From: Phascolarctobacterium sp.
Lineage (GTDB): Bacteria > Bacillota > Negativicutes > Acidaminococcales > Acidaminococcaceae
Reading direction: 5' to 3'
Length of the DNA stretch: 46,509 bases
Assembly (NCBI GenBank): GCA_020024105.1
Contig: JAHHUH010000015.1
Coordinates: 1 to 46,509, forward strand
Shown: one piece after another, positions 32,102 to 40,717 of the stretch
Layout: each line of letters starts with the position of its first letter
Position numbering within the stretch: position 1 is the stretch's first letter
The notes under the pieces: generated by a model
The model's input: only the letters and a program-made list of their open reading frames with translations
Databases searched by the model: none
What the model was told of the DNA's origin: nothing
Position numbers and translations under genes: made by a program

Positions 32102-32269
32102 ATACTATGGTAAAAATAGTTAATTATTGTAAAAATGGAGAGTCATAGCAAAACACAAGGATGAAAAATAAATATTAAGCTAAAAAATATACAATAGCCA
32201 AAGATGCTAAATTAACCAGCTCCGGCTAAAGCAGTCCTTCCCAAGGTAGGAAGCAGAGAGGATTTATGG

Positions 32270-32275
32270 TATAAT
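32270..32275 (+). promoter_or_regulatory. -10 element of the pcrA-ligA operon
   Basis: A perfect TATAAT 36 bp before the pcrA start. I found no good -35 at the expected distance. Confidence 0.5.
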
Positions 32276-32311
32276 TAAGTTTCCAATGAAAGTTTGATAA
32301 GGGAGGTTCCT

Positions 32312-34522
32312 ATGAGTGATATAATTGCAGGGTTAAATAGTCAGCAGGCGGAGGCCGTACGCACGACCGAGGGTCCCATGCTGATTTTAGCAGGTGCAGG
32401 TAGTGGTAAAACTAAGGTTTTGACCTGCCGCGTGGCCCATTTGTTACAGCAGGGTGTACGTCCCTATAGAATTTTGGCTATCACCTTTACCAACAAGGCG
32501 GCGGCAGAAATGCGTGAGCGTGTGGATAGGATGGCAGGGGAGCAGGCCCAGGACGTATGGCTGTTTACCTTCCATGCTTTTTGTGCACGGCTGTTGCGCT
32601 ACGATATAGATAAGCTGGAGCTGGGCTATAATAATAATTTTGCCATTTATGATACTACTGATACGAAAAATCTGCTGAAGCAGGTTTTGAAGGAGCTGGA
32701 TCTGGATGATAAGCGCTATGAGCCCACGGCCATTCTTAATCGTATTAGTAACGCCAAAAATAATTTACAGGGTCCGGCAGAATATGCCCAGGCCGCTAAT
32801 GACTTTTATGAAGGCAAGGTAGCCCAGGTTTATGAGCTTTACCAGAGCAGGCTGTTGAAAAATAATGCTCTGGATTTTGATGACCTTCTTTTACTGACGC
32901 TTCGTCTTTTACAGGAAAATGAAGCGGTTCGTACTAAATACCAGGAGCGCTTTGCTTATCTGATGGTGGACGAATATCAGGATACCAACCATGCCCAGTA
33001 TCTGTTGACAAAGTTGCTTGCGGCCAAACATCAGAACATCTGCGTCGTAGGTGATGCCGACCAGAGCATTTACGGCTGGCGTGGTGCGGATATACAGAAT
33101 ATCCTGGATTTTGAAAAGGATTATCCCAATGCCAAGCTGGTAAAGCTGGAACAGAACTACCGCAGCACCCAGGTTATCCTGGATGCTGCTAATGCGGTTA
33201 TTGAAAATAATACCGGCCGTAAGCCTAAGAGCCTGTGGACGGATAATAGGAATGGTCAGGAGATTGTTTATTATCAAGCTGTGGATGAAAGGGACGAGGC
33301 CCGCTTTGTGGTGGAGCAGCTGCAGCAGCTGCAGGCAAGTGAGGGTATTACCCTGGGAGATGCGGCCATCTTATACCGTACTAATACCCAGTCCCGTGTA
33401 TTTGAGGAGATCTTAGTTAAGAGTGGTATCAATTACAGCCTGGTGGGCGGGACTAAGTTCTATGAGCGTAAGGAAATCAAGGATATTATTTCCTATCTAC
33501 GGCTGATTTTTAATCCCAATGATTCCTTAAGTCTACTGCGGATTATCAATGTACCCCGTCGTGGTATTGGCGAGGCGACCCTGGCTAAGCTGCGGTTCTA
33601 TGCTAATGAAAACGATATGAATCTTTTTGAGGTAGTCTCCAATGCTGGTGTCGTACCCGGGCTCAGCAGTCGTTTTGTCGGTAAGCTGGAGGAGCTGGCC
33701 GGAGTAATTTTTGAATTGATGGCTGAGGCCGAAGAGGTAACCGTCAAGACCTTAATTGATGATGTAATGAAGAAAACCGGTTATCTGGAGGAGCTGGAGC
33801 TAAGTAAAAACGCTCAGGACCAGAGCCGGATAGAGAATCTGATGGAATTATTGTCCACGGCGGAGGATTTTGCCAAAAGTGGTGAGGAGGATACCTTGGA
33901 AAACTTCCTGGCTCATGTCGCTCTGGTGTCCGATATTGATGCCGCAGAAATGGGTGAGGAATCCTTGACCCTGATGACCATTCATTCTGCTAAGGGCCTG
34001 GAATTCCCCGTTGTCTTCCTGGTCGGCATGGAGGAGGGCCTTTTCCCCCATGCCCGCACCCTGATGGACGAGGAGCAGATAGAGGAGGAGCGGCGGCTCT
34101 GCTACGTGGGTATTACCCGCGCGGAAAAGCATCTCTTCCTTAGTCATGCCAGAATACGTACGGTCTTTGGCCATACGGTCTGCTATCCACCATCCCGCTT
34201 TCTGCAGGAGGTACCCCGTCGCCTGATTCACGCCTTTAAGCGTCTTCAGCCCCAGCGGCCGAGCTACCAGAGCACGGCTCCGGTCAGGGAAAGACATAGC
34301 AGCTGGTTGGAGCAGAGCAGCAGCCGCTTTATTCCCCAGGAAAGCGTGGGTGGCACTACGGCCAGTTTTGTGGCCGGTGAAAAGGTCAGCCATAGTAAAT
34401 GGGGTATTGGTACCGTAGTCAGCGTTAACAATACCGGTGACGGTCAGGAGGTCAAGGTGGCCTTTCCTGGAGCAGGCATTCGTAGCCTGCTGACCAAATA
34501 TGCAGTTTTGAAAAAGGTGTAA
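32312..34522 (+). CDS. pcrA: ATP-dependent DNA helicase PcrA/UvrD
   Basis: A 736-residue superfamily 1A 3'-5' helicase used in repair and plasmid replication. Helicase motifs are in order: Q-motif LNSQQAEAVRTTEGP, Walker A AGAGSGKT, Ia TFTNKAAAEM, II VDEYQDTN, III GDADQSIYGWRGA, IV QNYRS, V TIHSAKGLEF, and VI YVGITRAEKHL. The C-terminal Tudor-like domain (GEKVSHSKWGIGTVVS) is present. The ATG at 32312 has GGGAGG upstream; the frame extends to 32294, which I reject. ligA follows after 37 nt. Confidence 0.96.
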   Translation: MSDIIAGLNSQQAEAVRTTEGPMLILAGAGSGKTKVLTCRVAHLLQQGVRPYRILAITFTNKAAAEMRERVDRMAGEQAQDVWLFTFHAFCARLLRYDIDKLELGYNNNFAIYDTTDTKNLLKQVLKELDLDDKRYEPTAILNRISNAKNNLQGPAEYAQAANDFYEGKVAQVYELYQSRLLKNNALDFDDLLLLTLRLLQENEAVRTKYQERFAYLMVDEYQDTNHAQYLLTKLLAAKHQNICVVGDADQSIYGWRGADIQNILDFEKDYPNAKLVKLEQNYRSTQVILDAANAVIENNTGRKPKSLWTDNRNGQEIVYYQAVDERDEARFVVEQLQQLQASEGITLGDAAILYRTNTQSRVFEEILVKSGINYSLVGGTKFYERKEIKDIISYLRLIFNPNDSLSLLRIINVPRRGIGEATLAKLRFYANENDMNLFEVVSNAGVVPGLSSRFVGKLEELAGVIFELMAEAEEVTVKTLIDDVMKKTGYLEELELSKNAQDQSRIENLMELLSTAEDFAKSGEEDTLENFLAHVALVSDIDAAEMGEESLTLMTIHSAKGLEFPVVFLVGMEEGLFPHARTLMDEEQIEEERRLCYVGITRAEKHLFLSHARIRTVFGHTVCYPPSRFLQEVPRRLIHAFKRLQPQRPSYQSTAPVRERHSSWLEQSSSRFIPQESVGGTTASFVAGEKVSHSKWGIGTVVSVNNTGDGQEVKVAFPGAGIRSLLTKYAVLKKV

Positions 34523-34559
34523 AGGCCTTTGAGCTAGATTTGAGATAGAGGTGAGGCTA

Positions 34560-36596
34560 ATGTCCGAAGAAGATTTATTTGCCGCAGAAAGAAAGGAAGA
34601 CCTGGAGGAGGCTGAACGGCTGCGCAATGAGCTGAGACATCACGAATATTTATATTATGTACAGGATGCACCGGAAATTACTGATGCTGAATATGACCGG
34701 ATGATGGTCCGCCTACGGGAGCTGGAGGCCAAGTATCCGGATACCGTGCCGGCTGATTCACCTACCCAGCGGGTGGGCGGTAAGGTAGCTCCGGAATTTG
34801 GCGAGGTCAAGCATCTGACCCCCCTCCTTAGTCTGGGCAATGCCTTTTCGGCGGAGGAGCTGCAGGCCTTTGACGAGCGTGTACGCAGCGGTCTGCCGGC
34901 AGGAGCGGAGCTGGAATACGTGGTGGAGCCCAAGATTGACGGCCTGGCCTGCAGTCTGATTTATGAAAATGGCAGGCTGGTCAGGGCGGCTACCCGTGGT
35001 GATGGTACAGTGGGAGAAAACGTTACCGCCAATGTACGAACCATCCGCAGCATTCCCCTGGTTCTCAAGGTACCTGAGGGGGAAGAGGTGCCGGAGTTGC
35101 TGGATGTCCGCGGGGAGGTTTACATGCCCCGGCATGCCTTCATGCGCCTGAACGAGGCCAGAGCAGAACGTGGTGAAAGTGAATTTGCCAATCCCCGTAA
35201 TGCTGCGGCCGGTAGCCTGCGCCAACTGGACCCGGCTGTTACCGCTGCCCGTTCCCTCAGCTTTTTTGCTTATCTGGTGGGGGATGGTGCCCAGGACAAG
35301 CATAGCGAATCCATGGCCATGCTGACCCGTTACGGCTTTAAGGTCAGTGAGGGCTATAAGCTGGTGCAGAATATTGTTGAGGCTATTGATTATATTAAAG
35401 CCTTTGCAACCACCAGGAATGCACTGGCCTATGATACGGATGGTGCGGTAATTAAGGTTAACGCAGTCTATCAGCAGCGTATTTTAGGTGCGACCGGCAA
35501 GGACCCCCGCTGGGCCATTGCCTATAAATTTCCCCCGGAGCAGGCAGAAACAACTTTGGAGGATATTGACTGGCGCGTGGGACGTACAGGGGTTCTGACC
35601 CCGACGGCAGTGCTGACACCTGTCAAATTATCCGGTAGCGTGATTAGTCGTGCCACCCTACATAATGAAGATTTTATTCGTGAAAAGGATATCCGTATCG
35701 GGGACCGGGTAATTATTAATAAGGCCGGCGAGATTATTCCCGAGGTTTTGCGGGTGGTTCTGGAAAAGCGTACCGGTGACGAGCAGCCCGTCGTGATTCC
35801 GGCTAACTGCCCTGAATGTGGTTGGGAGGTAGCACGTAAGGGGAGTGAAGCGGCCATCCGCTGCACTAATCCCCATTGTCCGGCATTGGGACGTGAGGGA
35901 CTGGTGCATTTTGTCAGCCGGGAGGCCATGAATATTGATGGCTGTGGACCCTCTGTAATTAACCAACTGCTGGATAAGGGACTGGTCCGGGATGCGGCCG
36001 ATTTGTACAGCCTGACCAGGGAGGAACTGCTGACCATGGACAGGATGGGTGCCAAATCTGCGGATAATCTGCTCCAGGCGCTGGAGGCCAGCAAGGAAAA
36101 TGAACTGGACAAGCTGTTGTTTGCCCTGGGCATCCGTCATGTAGGGGCGAAGGTGGCCCGTATCCTGGCCAGTGAATTTGGTACCGTGGACCGTCTGCTT
36201 CAGGCGGAAACGGAGGAGCTGGCGGCTATTAAGGATATTGGTGACAAGATTGCGGAAAGCGTGGTAACTTGGTTTTCCGTACCGGCTAATATTGATCTTC
36301 TGGAGCGTTTTCGTCAGGACGGCCTAAAAATGGAATTTGCCACCCGTGAGGAGCAGACCAACCATCCCTTCTTTGGCAAGACCCTGGTCTTCACTGGTAC
36401 TCTGCCCACCCTGGGACGTGCGGAGGCGAAGACCATGGCTCAGGATGTGGGTGCCAAGGTTAGTGGTAGCGTAAGCAGAAAAACTGATTACGTCATCGCC
36501 GGTGCTGAGGCAGGGTCCAAGCTGGAAAAGGCTCAGCAGCTGGGCGTTACTGTGTTGGATGAGGCCCAGTTCCTTTCTATAATGGAAGAAAAGTAA
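34560..36596 (+). CDS. ligA: NAD-dependent DNA ligase
   Basis: A 678-residue LigA: Ia domain (YYVQDAPEITDAEYDRM), adenylation Lys125 in EPKIDGLA, OB fold, four-Cys zinc finger (CPECGWEVA, CTNPHCPALG), helix-hairpin-helix region and a C-terminal BRCT domain (GKTLVFTGTLPTLGRAEAK to the end). It seals nicks in replication and repair. The start at 34560 follows GAGGTGAGG; the frame opens 9 bases earlier at a GTG. Typical pcrA-ligA operon. Confidence 0.97.
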   Translation: MSEEDLFAAERKEDLEEAERLRNELRHHEYLYYVQDAPEITDAEYDRMMVRLRELEAKYPDTVPADSPTQRVGGKVAPEFGEVKHLTPLLSLGNAFSAEELQAFDERVRSGLPAGAELEYVVEPKIDGLACSLIYENGRLVRAATRGDGTVGENVTANVRTIRSIPLVLKVPEGEEVPELLDVRGEVYMPRHAFMRLNEARAERGESEFANPRNAAAGSLRQLDPAVTAARSLSFFAYLVGDGAQDKHSESMAMLTRYGFKVSEGYKLVQNIVEAIDYIKAFATTRNALAYDTDGAVIKVNAVYQQRILGATGKDPRWAIAYKFPPEQAETTLEDIDWRVGRTGVLTPTAVLTPVKLSGSVISRATLHNEDFIREKDIRIGDRVIINKAGEIIPEVLRVVLEKRTGDEQPVVIPANCPECGWEVARKGSEAAIRCTNPHCPALGREGLVHFVSREAMNIDGCGPSVINQLLDKGLVRDAADLYSLTREELLTMDRMGAKSADNLLQALEASKENELDKLLFALGIRHVGAKVARILASEFGTVDRLLQAETEELAAIKDIGDKIAESVVTWFSVPANIDLLERFRQDGLKMEFATREEQTNHPFFGKTLVFTGTLPTLGRAEAKTMAQDVGAKVSGSVSRKTDYVIAGAEAGSKLEKAQQLGVTVLDEAQFLSIMEEK

Positions 36597-36660
36597 TAGC
36601 TGGGGCTATTGGTGATAGCATCTAGGCTGGAAAGAGTACTATCTGCTGCTCTGAAAATAG

Positions 36661-36695
36661 AAAAATCCCGTCACTTTCAAAGTGGCGGGATTTTT
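36661..36695. terminator. Bidirectional terminator after ligA
   Basis: AAAAATCCCGTCACTTT and AAGTGGCGGGATTTTT pair with one G-U, between converging ligA and brnQ. Confidence 0.92.
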
Positions 36696-36721
36696 GTTTT
36701 AGTATTTATTTATTGTTCTGC

Positions 36722-38050
36722 TTAGCAGGAGGTAGCTTCCTCTTCTTTTTCTGCTTTGACTAAGAGCTTGGGAAATGCTAGGCTTAAAGCCAGCATAGCT
36801 ACGGCTACGGTTACCCAGCCCATGCCTATGCTGTAGAAGGGAAGATGGTTGCATACTTCACTCAGGAAGCCTAGGGGAACGATGGCATCAGCTGCATAAA
36901 CTACGCTGACAGCACTAACGCTCCAAACTACCAGGGGATAAACATAGCTGTTGTTTTTGAGCCATTTGTCGCAAATACCCAAAAGGATGAGCACGATAGC
37001 GGTGGGATAGATAGCATTTAATACAGGTACGGAGATGCTTAGGATGGTGTTCAGACCTTGGTTGCAGACTACGAAGGAAAAACCGCTGATGCCGAGTACT
37101 AATTGACGATAGCTTAATCTGTGGGTCAAAGTGGTAAAGAATTGGGAGATAGAGGTGATAAGACCAACACATGTAGTAAGGCAGGCCAGGGTAAAGGTGG
37201 AAGCCAGGAAGACTGCACCGGTGTTACCAAATAATTGGTGAGTGATGCAACGGAGGGTCCAGGCGCCATTTTCTAATTCATAAACAGCGGAGCTTTGCAT
37301 ACCTAAATAGGAAAGTGCTGCATAGATAAGGGTCAAAACACTACCAGCTGCGATGCCGGCACGTACGGTATAGTTCATCATAGCGGATTTATCAGTAACA
37401 TTCAAAGCCTTCAAAGTAGTAGCGATAACCAGACCGAAGTTTAAAGCGGCGATGGCGTCCATGGTGTTATAGCCTTCCAAAAAGCCGGTAACAAAAGCGC
37501 CTTCGGCATAAGCCGGCTGAGGAGCTGCTACCTCGGCATTACCATTCATCAGGAAGCTGAAGAAGAGTACGGCCAAAAGGGTTAAGAGACTAGGAGTTAA
37601 AACCTTACCGATACGGGTGATCAGCTTATTGGGGGTCAGTGCCAGCCAGCAGGCAGTGGCAAAGAAAACAGAAGAATAAGCTAACATGTAGAGGGAGAAG
37701 GAAGATTGATCGGGCAGGTAGGGAGCAATAGCCATTTCGAAGGGAACGGAAGCTGCTCTGGGGATGCCCAGGCCGGGGCCGATGGATAAGTAGATTAATA
37801 AGGTAAAGACAAGGGCGAAGTATTTGTTAACACGACCGGCCAGTTTATCCATGCCGTTAAATTCGGCTACGGCGATAACGCCTAAAACGGGGAGCACAAC
37901 TGCTGTGATCAGGAAGCCTGCCAGAGCTACGGGAGTTTGTGCACCAGCACTTTGTCCTAAGAACGGCGGGAAGATGAGGTTGCCTGCTCCGAAGAATAGG
38001 GAGAAGAGCATAAAGCTGACCAACAACATTTCTTTCTTACTAAGTTTCAT
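36722..38050 (-). CDS. brnQ: Branched-chain amino acid carrier (LIVCS family)
   Basis: A 442-residue membrane protein with about 12 spans. The N-terminal SFMLFSLFFGAGNLIFPPFLG is the LIVCS signature, and GPGLGIPRAASVPFEMA is the second conserved motif. It imports Leu, Ile and Val with Na+ or H+. AAGGAGG stands eight bases before the ATG at 38050; an upstream extension is rejected. A T-box leader controls it. Confidence 0.95.
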   Translation of the reverse strand: MKLSKKEMLLVSFMLFSLFFGAGNLIFPPFLGQSAGAQTPVALAGFLITAVVLPVLGVIAVAEFNGMDKLAGRVNKYFALVFTLLIYLSIGPGLGIPRAASVPFEMAIAPYLPDQSSFSLYMLAYSSVFFATACWLALTPNKLITRIGKVLTPSLLTLLAVLFFSFLMNGNAEVAAPQPAYAEGAFVTGFLEGYNTMDAIAALNFGLVIATTLKALNVTDKSAMMNYTVRAGIAAGSVLTLIYAALSYLGMQSSAVYELENGAWTLRCITHQLFGNTGAVFLASTFTLACLTTCVGLITSISQFFTTLTHRLSYRQLVLGISGFSFVVCNQGLNTILSISVPVLNAIYPTAIVLILLGICDKWLKNNSYVYPLVVWSVSAVSVVYAADAIVPLGFLSEVCNHLPFYSIGMGWVTVAVAMLALSLAFPKLLVKAEKEEEATSC

Positions 38051-38135
38051 AATAAATTCCTCCTTGGGTGACGATTCGTGTGTTGGCACGGCTTTTGTCA
38101 TACGTTACATTTTATTTTGGGCTTTACTAGGCAAT

Positions 38136-38413
38136 AAAAAAACGCCCTTCAAAAAAATTTTTGAAGGGCGATTATTAACCGCGGTACCACCTTGCTTCCG
38201 GAGAATCTCCAGCACTTATTCGTATCCAACAATACGACTCACCTGTAACGGGGCTTGACTCCGTCTCGCTTACTCCAGTTTCAGCTTGCTTCTCAGGGAC
38301 GATTTCGTTTACTCAGTTAGCCTGACGGTTCACACCCACCACCGTCTCTCTGTAAGGATTTACTGGTAACTACTTGTTCCCCTCTCGGAATTTGTTGTTT
38401 TTCTTTGACAGTA
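38136..38413 (-). promoter_or_regulatory. T-box riboswitch controlling brnQ, candidate specifier AUC (Ile)
   Basis: On the minus strand the core antiterminator box AAGGTGGTACCGCGG (about 38179-38193) is an exact T-box sequence. Upstream lies a Stem I with the AGAGAG / GGTGGGTGTGAACCG features of the AG-bulge and distal loop. The specifier-loop candidate is AUC (complement of 38301-38303) in CGAAATCGTCC, read as Ile, which fits a branched-chain amino-acid carrier. Uncharged tRNA(Ile) would stabilise the antiterminator and raise brnQ expression. A neighbouring GUC (Val) cannot be excluded. Confidence 0.9.
38143..38170 (-). terminator. T-box terminator hairpin
   Basis: CGCCCTTCAAAAA pairs with TTTTTGAAGGGCG, followed by TTTTTTT on the minus strand. 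It competes with the antiterminator just upstream. Confidence 0.92.
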
Positions 38414-38442
38414 TTTATAGCACAGGGCAAGGGGTAATGCAA
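38414..38442 (-). promoter_or_regulatory. Promoter of the brnQ T-box transcript
   Basis: On the minus strand TTGCAT (38437-38442) and TATAAA (38414-38419) are 17 bp apart, with the T-box leader beginning right after. Confidence 0.7.
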
Positions 38443-38539
38443 GCAAAATTTACGATTTTCTTTAAAAATTTTTTAAAAACAATGAAAATGTAATATAGTT
38501 AACAAAAAACAACGTAATTTATTGTCGAGTAATAAAATA

Positions 38540-38830
38540 CATTTGTCTTTACTCAGTAGTATCCTGCATGTCAGCTGAGCAGAAATCTATTACCAGCTGT
38601 AATATATAGTTGAAAAATGTAGCAGCTGTAGCGGTTCAAGGGCTTCTGACTATGGTTGACAACGCCGCTTTTTGAACAATCTTGTGGTGTTTTGTCCTTT
38701 TCAGAGAGAGTACCACGGTTATGCGTGGACAGTGGCAAAGCAACTACCTCTGACGAGATCGGCATGGAAAACCGTCCCGCCCCTAGTAGTGACCTGTTAG
38801 TAGCACGATATTGTTATGTATACAGTTAAT
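38540..38830. other. Unassigned, possibly structured intergenic segment
   Basis: A roughly 500-bp gap between the brnQ promoter and gatC has no convincing gene. The AT-rich flanks enclose a GC-richer, hairpin-rich core. CAGCTG occurs three times near 38574-38630. AGCGG..CCGCT near 38628-38672 is followed by TTTTT. GTTCAA pairs with TTGAAC nearby. GTGGT near 38692 can pair with ACCAC near 38712, which in turn overlaps a local CCACG..CGTGG hairpin. Such mutually exclusive stems are typical of structured RNA. No Rfam class is recognised. The strand is undecided. Confidence 0.4.
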
Positions 38831-38888
38831 TGTGGCTAATTAGTCCTAATTGTAAAGAAAATCTTAAACATATTCCCTACTTTTGTGA

Positions 38889-38894
38889 TATAAT
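38889..38894 (+). promoter_or_regulatory. -10 element of the gatCAB operon
   Basis: A perfect TATAAT 52 bp before gatC. The -35 is not clear. Confidence 0.6.
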
Positions 38895-38945
38895 AAAACA
38901 GGTTGTCGATAAAAATAAAATTAATATATTTAGGATGGTGAAAAA

Positions 38946-39233
38946 ATGAAAGTAACTGCTGAAGATGTACAACACATTGCAACACTTTCCCGTTTGAACG
39001 TTCCTGAATCCGAATTGGAATTATTTACGGAACAATTTAACCAGATTCTCGGCTATGCTGATATTCTGCAAAAGGTTGATACCGAAGGTATCGAGCCGAC
39101 TCCTTATGTTTTACCTATTTGCAACGCATTCCGTGAGGACGTTGCTAAACCGGGCGTAACTCATGAGGCTGCTATGATGAACGCACCTGCTGTTCATAAT
39201 GACGGCTTTAAAGTACCGCGCGTAATTGAATAA
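38946..39233 (+). CDS. gatC: Asp-tRNA(Asn)/Glu-tRNA(Gln) amidotransferase subunit C
   Basis: A 95-residue GatC, the small belt-like subunit that stabilises GatA-GatB. It has the typical start (KVTAEDVQHIATLSRLNVPE), the helix EQFNQILGYADILQKVDTEG, and the C-terminal FKVPRVIE. AGGATGG precedes the ATG. First gene of gatCAB. Confidence 0.95.
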   Translation: MKVTAEDVQHIATLSRLNVPESELELFTEQFNQILGYADILQKVDTEGIEPTPYVLPICNAFREDVAKPGVTHEAAMMNAPAVHNDGFKVPRVIE

Positions 39234-39250
39234 TTTAAGGAGGCACTACT

Positions 39251-40717
39251 GTGGAACTGTATAGAATTACAGCACATGAGCTGCATGAAAAGCTCGTGAA
39301 TAAAGAGTTAAGCTCTGTAGAGCTGACCAATGCTTTATACGAAAGAATTGACGAAGTTGAAGACCAGGTAAAAGCATATGTTACCCTGGATAAGGAAAAC
39401 GCTTTGGCACAGGCTGCTAAGGTTGACGCTAAAATCGCTGCAGGCGAAGAAATTGCTACCTTGGCCGGTATTCCTGGCGCTATTAAGGATAATATTTCTA
39501 CCCTGGGCCTGCGTACCACCTGCTCCTCCAAAATGTTGAGCAACTTCATCCCTATTTATGATGCACATGTTATCAAAAACTTACGTGCCGATGAAACCAT
39601 TTTTTTGGGCAAGACCAACATGGATGAATTTGCCATGGGCTCTTCCACTGAAAACTCCTTCTTCGGTCCTACTCATAACCCCTGGGATTTGACCCGCGTA
39701 CCTGGCGGCTCCTCCGGCGGTAGTGCTGCTGCTATTGCTGCAGGCGAAGCTATCTGGACCCTGGGTAGTGATACCGGCGGTTCCATCCGTCAACCGGCAT
39801 CCTTCAACGGCTGCGTAGGTATTAAACCCACCTATGGCCGTGTATCCCGTTCCGGCTGTGTTGCCTTCGCTTCCTCCCTGGACCAGATTGGACCTATCAC
39901 CCAGGACGTAACCGATGCCGCCATCGTTTTGAACACCATCTGTGGCAAGGATGAAATGGATTCCACCTCCTTGAACGAATCCGTACCTGATTTTACCAAG
40001 GCTCTGGTTCAGGACGTTAAGGGCCTGCGCATCGGTCTGCCGAAGGAATACTTTGGTGAAGGCGTTGATGCCCGCGTTAAAGCCGAAATCGATAAGGCTG
40101 TCAAGAAATATCAGGAATTGGGTGCTGAAATCGTCGAGGTTTCCCTGCCCCATACTGAATATGCCGTTATTACCTACTATATCATCGCTCCGGCAGAGGC
40201 TTCTGCAAACTTAGGCCGTTATGATGGCGTACGCTACGGCTATCGTAACCCCGAAGCAAAATCTGCTCCGGAAATGACTACCCTGAGCCGTACTGAAGGC
40301 TTTGGTCCTGAAGTTCGTCGTCGTATCATGCTGGGCAACTATGTATTGAGCAGCGGCTACTACGATGCTTACTATAATAAAGCAATGAAGATTCGTACTC
40401 TGATCCGTTGTGACTTCCAGGAAGCTTTCCAAAAATGCGACGTGCTTCTGACTCCGACCTCTCCGGTTATTGCATATCCCATTGATGGTAAGATGGACCC
40501 GCTCTCCATTTACATGTTGGACGTAACCACCATCCCCGTTAATATGGCAGGCCTGCCCGGTATTTCCATTCCCTGCGGCTTTGTTGATGGTATGCCCGTT
40601 GGTATGCAATTGATTGGTAATGTCTTGGACGAAGAAACTATTTTGCGCGCTGCATATACCTTTGAACAAGCTACCGAATATCATAAAGTATTCGCACCGC
40701 TGGGAGGTAAAAAATAA
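39251..40717 (+). CDS. gatA: Asp-tRNA(Asn)/Glu-tRNA(Gln) amidotransferase subunit A
   Basis: A 488-residue amidase-signature enzyme that releases ammonia from Gln for GatB. The Ser-Ser-Lys triad lies in AIKDNIST (Lys), PGGSSGGSAAA (cis-Ser) and GSDTGGSIRQP (nucleophile Ser). It starts at GTG with AAGGAGG seven bases upstream. The stop overlaps the start of gatB (TAATG). Codon bias is strong. Confidence 0.97.
   Translation: MELYRITAHELHEKLVNKELSSVELTNALYERIDEVEDQVKAYVTLDKENALAQAAKVDAKIAAGEEIATLAGIPGAIKDNISTLGLRTTCSSKMLSNFIPIYDAHVIKNLRADETIFLGKTNMDEFAMGSSTENSFFGPTHNPWDLTRVPGGSSGGSAAAIAAGEAIWTLGSDTGGSIRQPASFNGCVGIKPTYGRVSRSGCVAFASSLDQIGPITQDVTDAAIVLNTICGKDEMDSTSLNESVPDFTKALVQDVKGLRIGLPKEYFGEGVDARVKAEIDKAVKKYQELGAEIVEVSLPHTEYAVITYYIIAPAEASANLGRYDGVRYGYRNPEAKSAPEMTTLSRTEGFGPEVRRRIMLGNYVLSSGYYDAYYNKAMKIRTLIRCDFQEAFQKCDVLLTPTSPVIAYPIDGKMDPLSIYMLDVTTIPVNMAGLPGISIPCGFVDGMPVGMQLIGNVLDEETILRAAYTFEQATEYHKVFAPLGGKK

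Larger units (their letters stand above)
31973..32311. other. Divergent intergenic region before pcrA
   Basis: About 340 bp without a gene. It contains the minus-strand promoter of the broken GntR gene and a TATAAT for pcrA, both listed separately. The left part has imperfect short inverted repeats (GCCTGTAGGCC near 32010). No riboswitch is recognised. Confidence 0.6.

Noticed and set aside
38571..38765. 64-residue leftward gene
   Set aside because: No ribosome site, no family resemblance, and it lies in the hairpin-rich non-coding segment.
38640..38780. Cobalamin riboswitch on the minus strand
   Set aside because: A GCCACTG string occurs, but none of the other conserved B12-aptamer blocks are present.
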